Assembly (NCBI RefSeq): GCF_044904605.1
Contig: NZ_JADIKI010000022.1
Location: 992,001-1,056,000 of the forward strand
Direction of reading: 5' to 3'
DNA length: 64,000 nucleotides
From: Dyella_B humi
GTDB lineage: Bacteria; Pseudomonadota; Gammaproteobacteria; Xanthomonadales; Rhodanobacteraceae
Each line of letters opens with the position of its first letter. The stretch's first letter is position 1. The translations under genes were made by a program, and so were the position numbers. Positions 63,522 through 64,000 of this stretch are shown here, piece by piece. Under the pieces are notes generated by a model. That model did not search any database. It was not told where the DNA came from and was given only the letters and a program-made list of their open reading frames with translations.

Positions 63522-63583
63522 ACCACTTAGGGAACTGCGCGCAAGCCGTCATCACTACGAGGCAGAAAAAATCACAGGCAGCA

Positions 63584-63916
63584 ATGAGCCTTCTTCGGAT
63601 GACTACAGGGTGCGCGGGAGATCTGGTCTGGTTTATGCACATCCCGCTTAGGACAAACACACAGTCAGCCAACGTGGCACGGAAAACTCACCTGCGCATT
63701 CGACGCGTACAGCTTCGAGAGGCGGCGACACCTTTCGACCGCATGCCGTGGGAGATTCAAGGCTTTATTACGGACTTCCTGCGCTGTCATGGTTGCGAGG
63801 TCACACAGCGCAACCAGCAGGTGATCGCGGCGGCGATCGAGGCGCGTGTGCGACGTAGCCCCGTATGTCATGCGTATTTGAATGCGTTGCTCGAAGAGGA
63901 GATCGTCTTCGAGTGA
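63584..63916 (+). CDS. Small hypothetical protein
   Basis: An ORF of 110 codons. The latter half is predicted helical and protein-like (PFDRMPWEIQGFITDFLRCH; EVTQRNQQVIAAAIEARVRR), with a C-terminal acid run. The first 50 residues look less convincing and the true start may be at 63635 or later. No family recognised. Confidence 0.5.
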   Translation: MSLLRMTTGCAGDLVWFMHIPLRTNTQSANVARKTHLRIRRVQLREAATPFDRMPWEIQGFITDFLRCHGCEVTQRNQQVIAAAIEARVRRSPVCHAYLNALLEEEIVFE

Positions 63917-63927
63917 CGTACTGTTTA

Positions 63928-63967
63928 GTTCCCTCTCCCCTCTGGGGAGAGGGCTAGGGTGAGGGGA
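63928..63967. repeat. Family A repeat
   Basis: ccctctcccctctggggaga then gggctagggtgagggg, single hairpin, after the small hypothetical gene at the window's right edge. Confidence 0.75.
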
Positions 63968-64000
63968 CAAGGCTTGCGAGGAAACATGGCAGTGCATGCT

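Overview
The window is a GC-rich bacterial chromosome segment. Gene content, the many Xanthomonas-like attC sites and the dense REP-like intergenic hairpins point to Gammaproteobacteria, order Lysobacterales (Xanthomonadales), most likely a Rhodanobacteraceae member (Dyella, Rhodanobacter or Luteibacter type). The taxonomy is inferred from gene style, not from a marker gene. No rRNA, tRNA, CRISPR array, prophage or transposase was seen.

Layout. 1-14.6 kb is ordinary metabolism and stress genes: the end of an MFS transporter coupled to a VOC protein, a LysR regulator, a secreted phosphodiesterase, a flavoprotein, a DUF985 cupin, an Ada-AlkA/Ogt alkylation-repair pair, a TPR protein, a cytochrome b561/catalase-like pair and an orphan urocanase (hutU) closed by a strong terminator. 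14.77-18.98 kb is the highlight: a unidirectional, AT-richer array of about eight small gene cassettes separated by attC recombination sites with no integrase gene in the window (a CALIN, or the distal part of a chromosomal integron). One cassette encodes a TIR-domain protein with the expected catalytic Glu, a candidate antiphage NADase; the others encode small membrane or secreted proteins of unknown function. In several cassettes the stop codon lies inside the attC core, and two cassettes carry a different hairpin repeat where the attC should be.

19-29 kb holds a secreted GH-A-like glycosidase, a two-domain protein ending in a SLOG/LOG-like nucleotide-binding fold, a secreted amidohydrolase, an SRPBCC protein, a class A beta-lactamase and an AraC/GyrI-like regulator. 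29-34 kb is a probable metal-uptake locus (His/Met-rich DUF2946 protein, TonB-dependent receptor, PepSY membrane protein). 34-50 kb has a PanE-like reductase, a Tat-exported bicovalent FAD oxidase, a heme-oxygenase-like di-metal oxidase candidate, a PAS-GGDEF-EAL protein, MsrA, a translationally coupled RNase/barstar/S4 operon, and secreted hydrolases. 50-64 kb has a VOC protein, an AraC regulator, a DUF3772 MscS channel, an ABC exporter, a ClC-CBS channel, a MerR-regulated copper P-type ATPase operon, a KGG-repeat stress protein and a glutathione S-transferase.

Between genes lie at least five families of dispersed palindromic repeats (here A to E). They account for most intergenic stretches over 100 bp, and family D supplies the stop codon of two genes. 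Coordinates for CDS use the start codon judged most likely; where this differs from the longest reading frame the reason is given.
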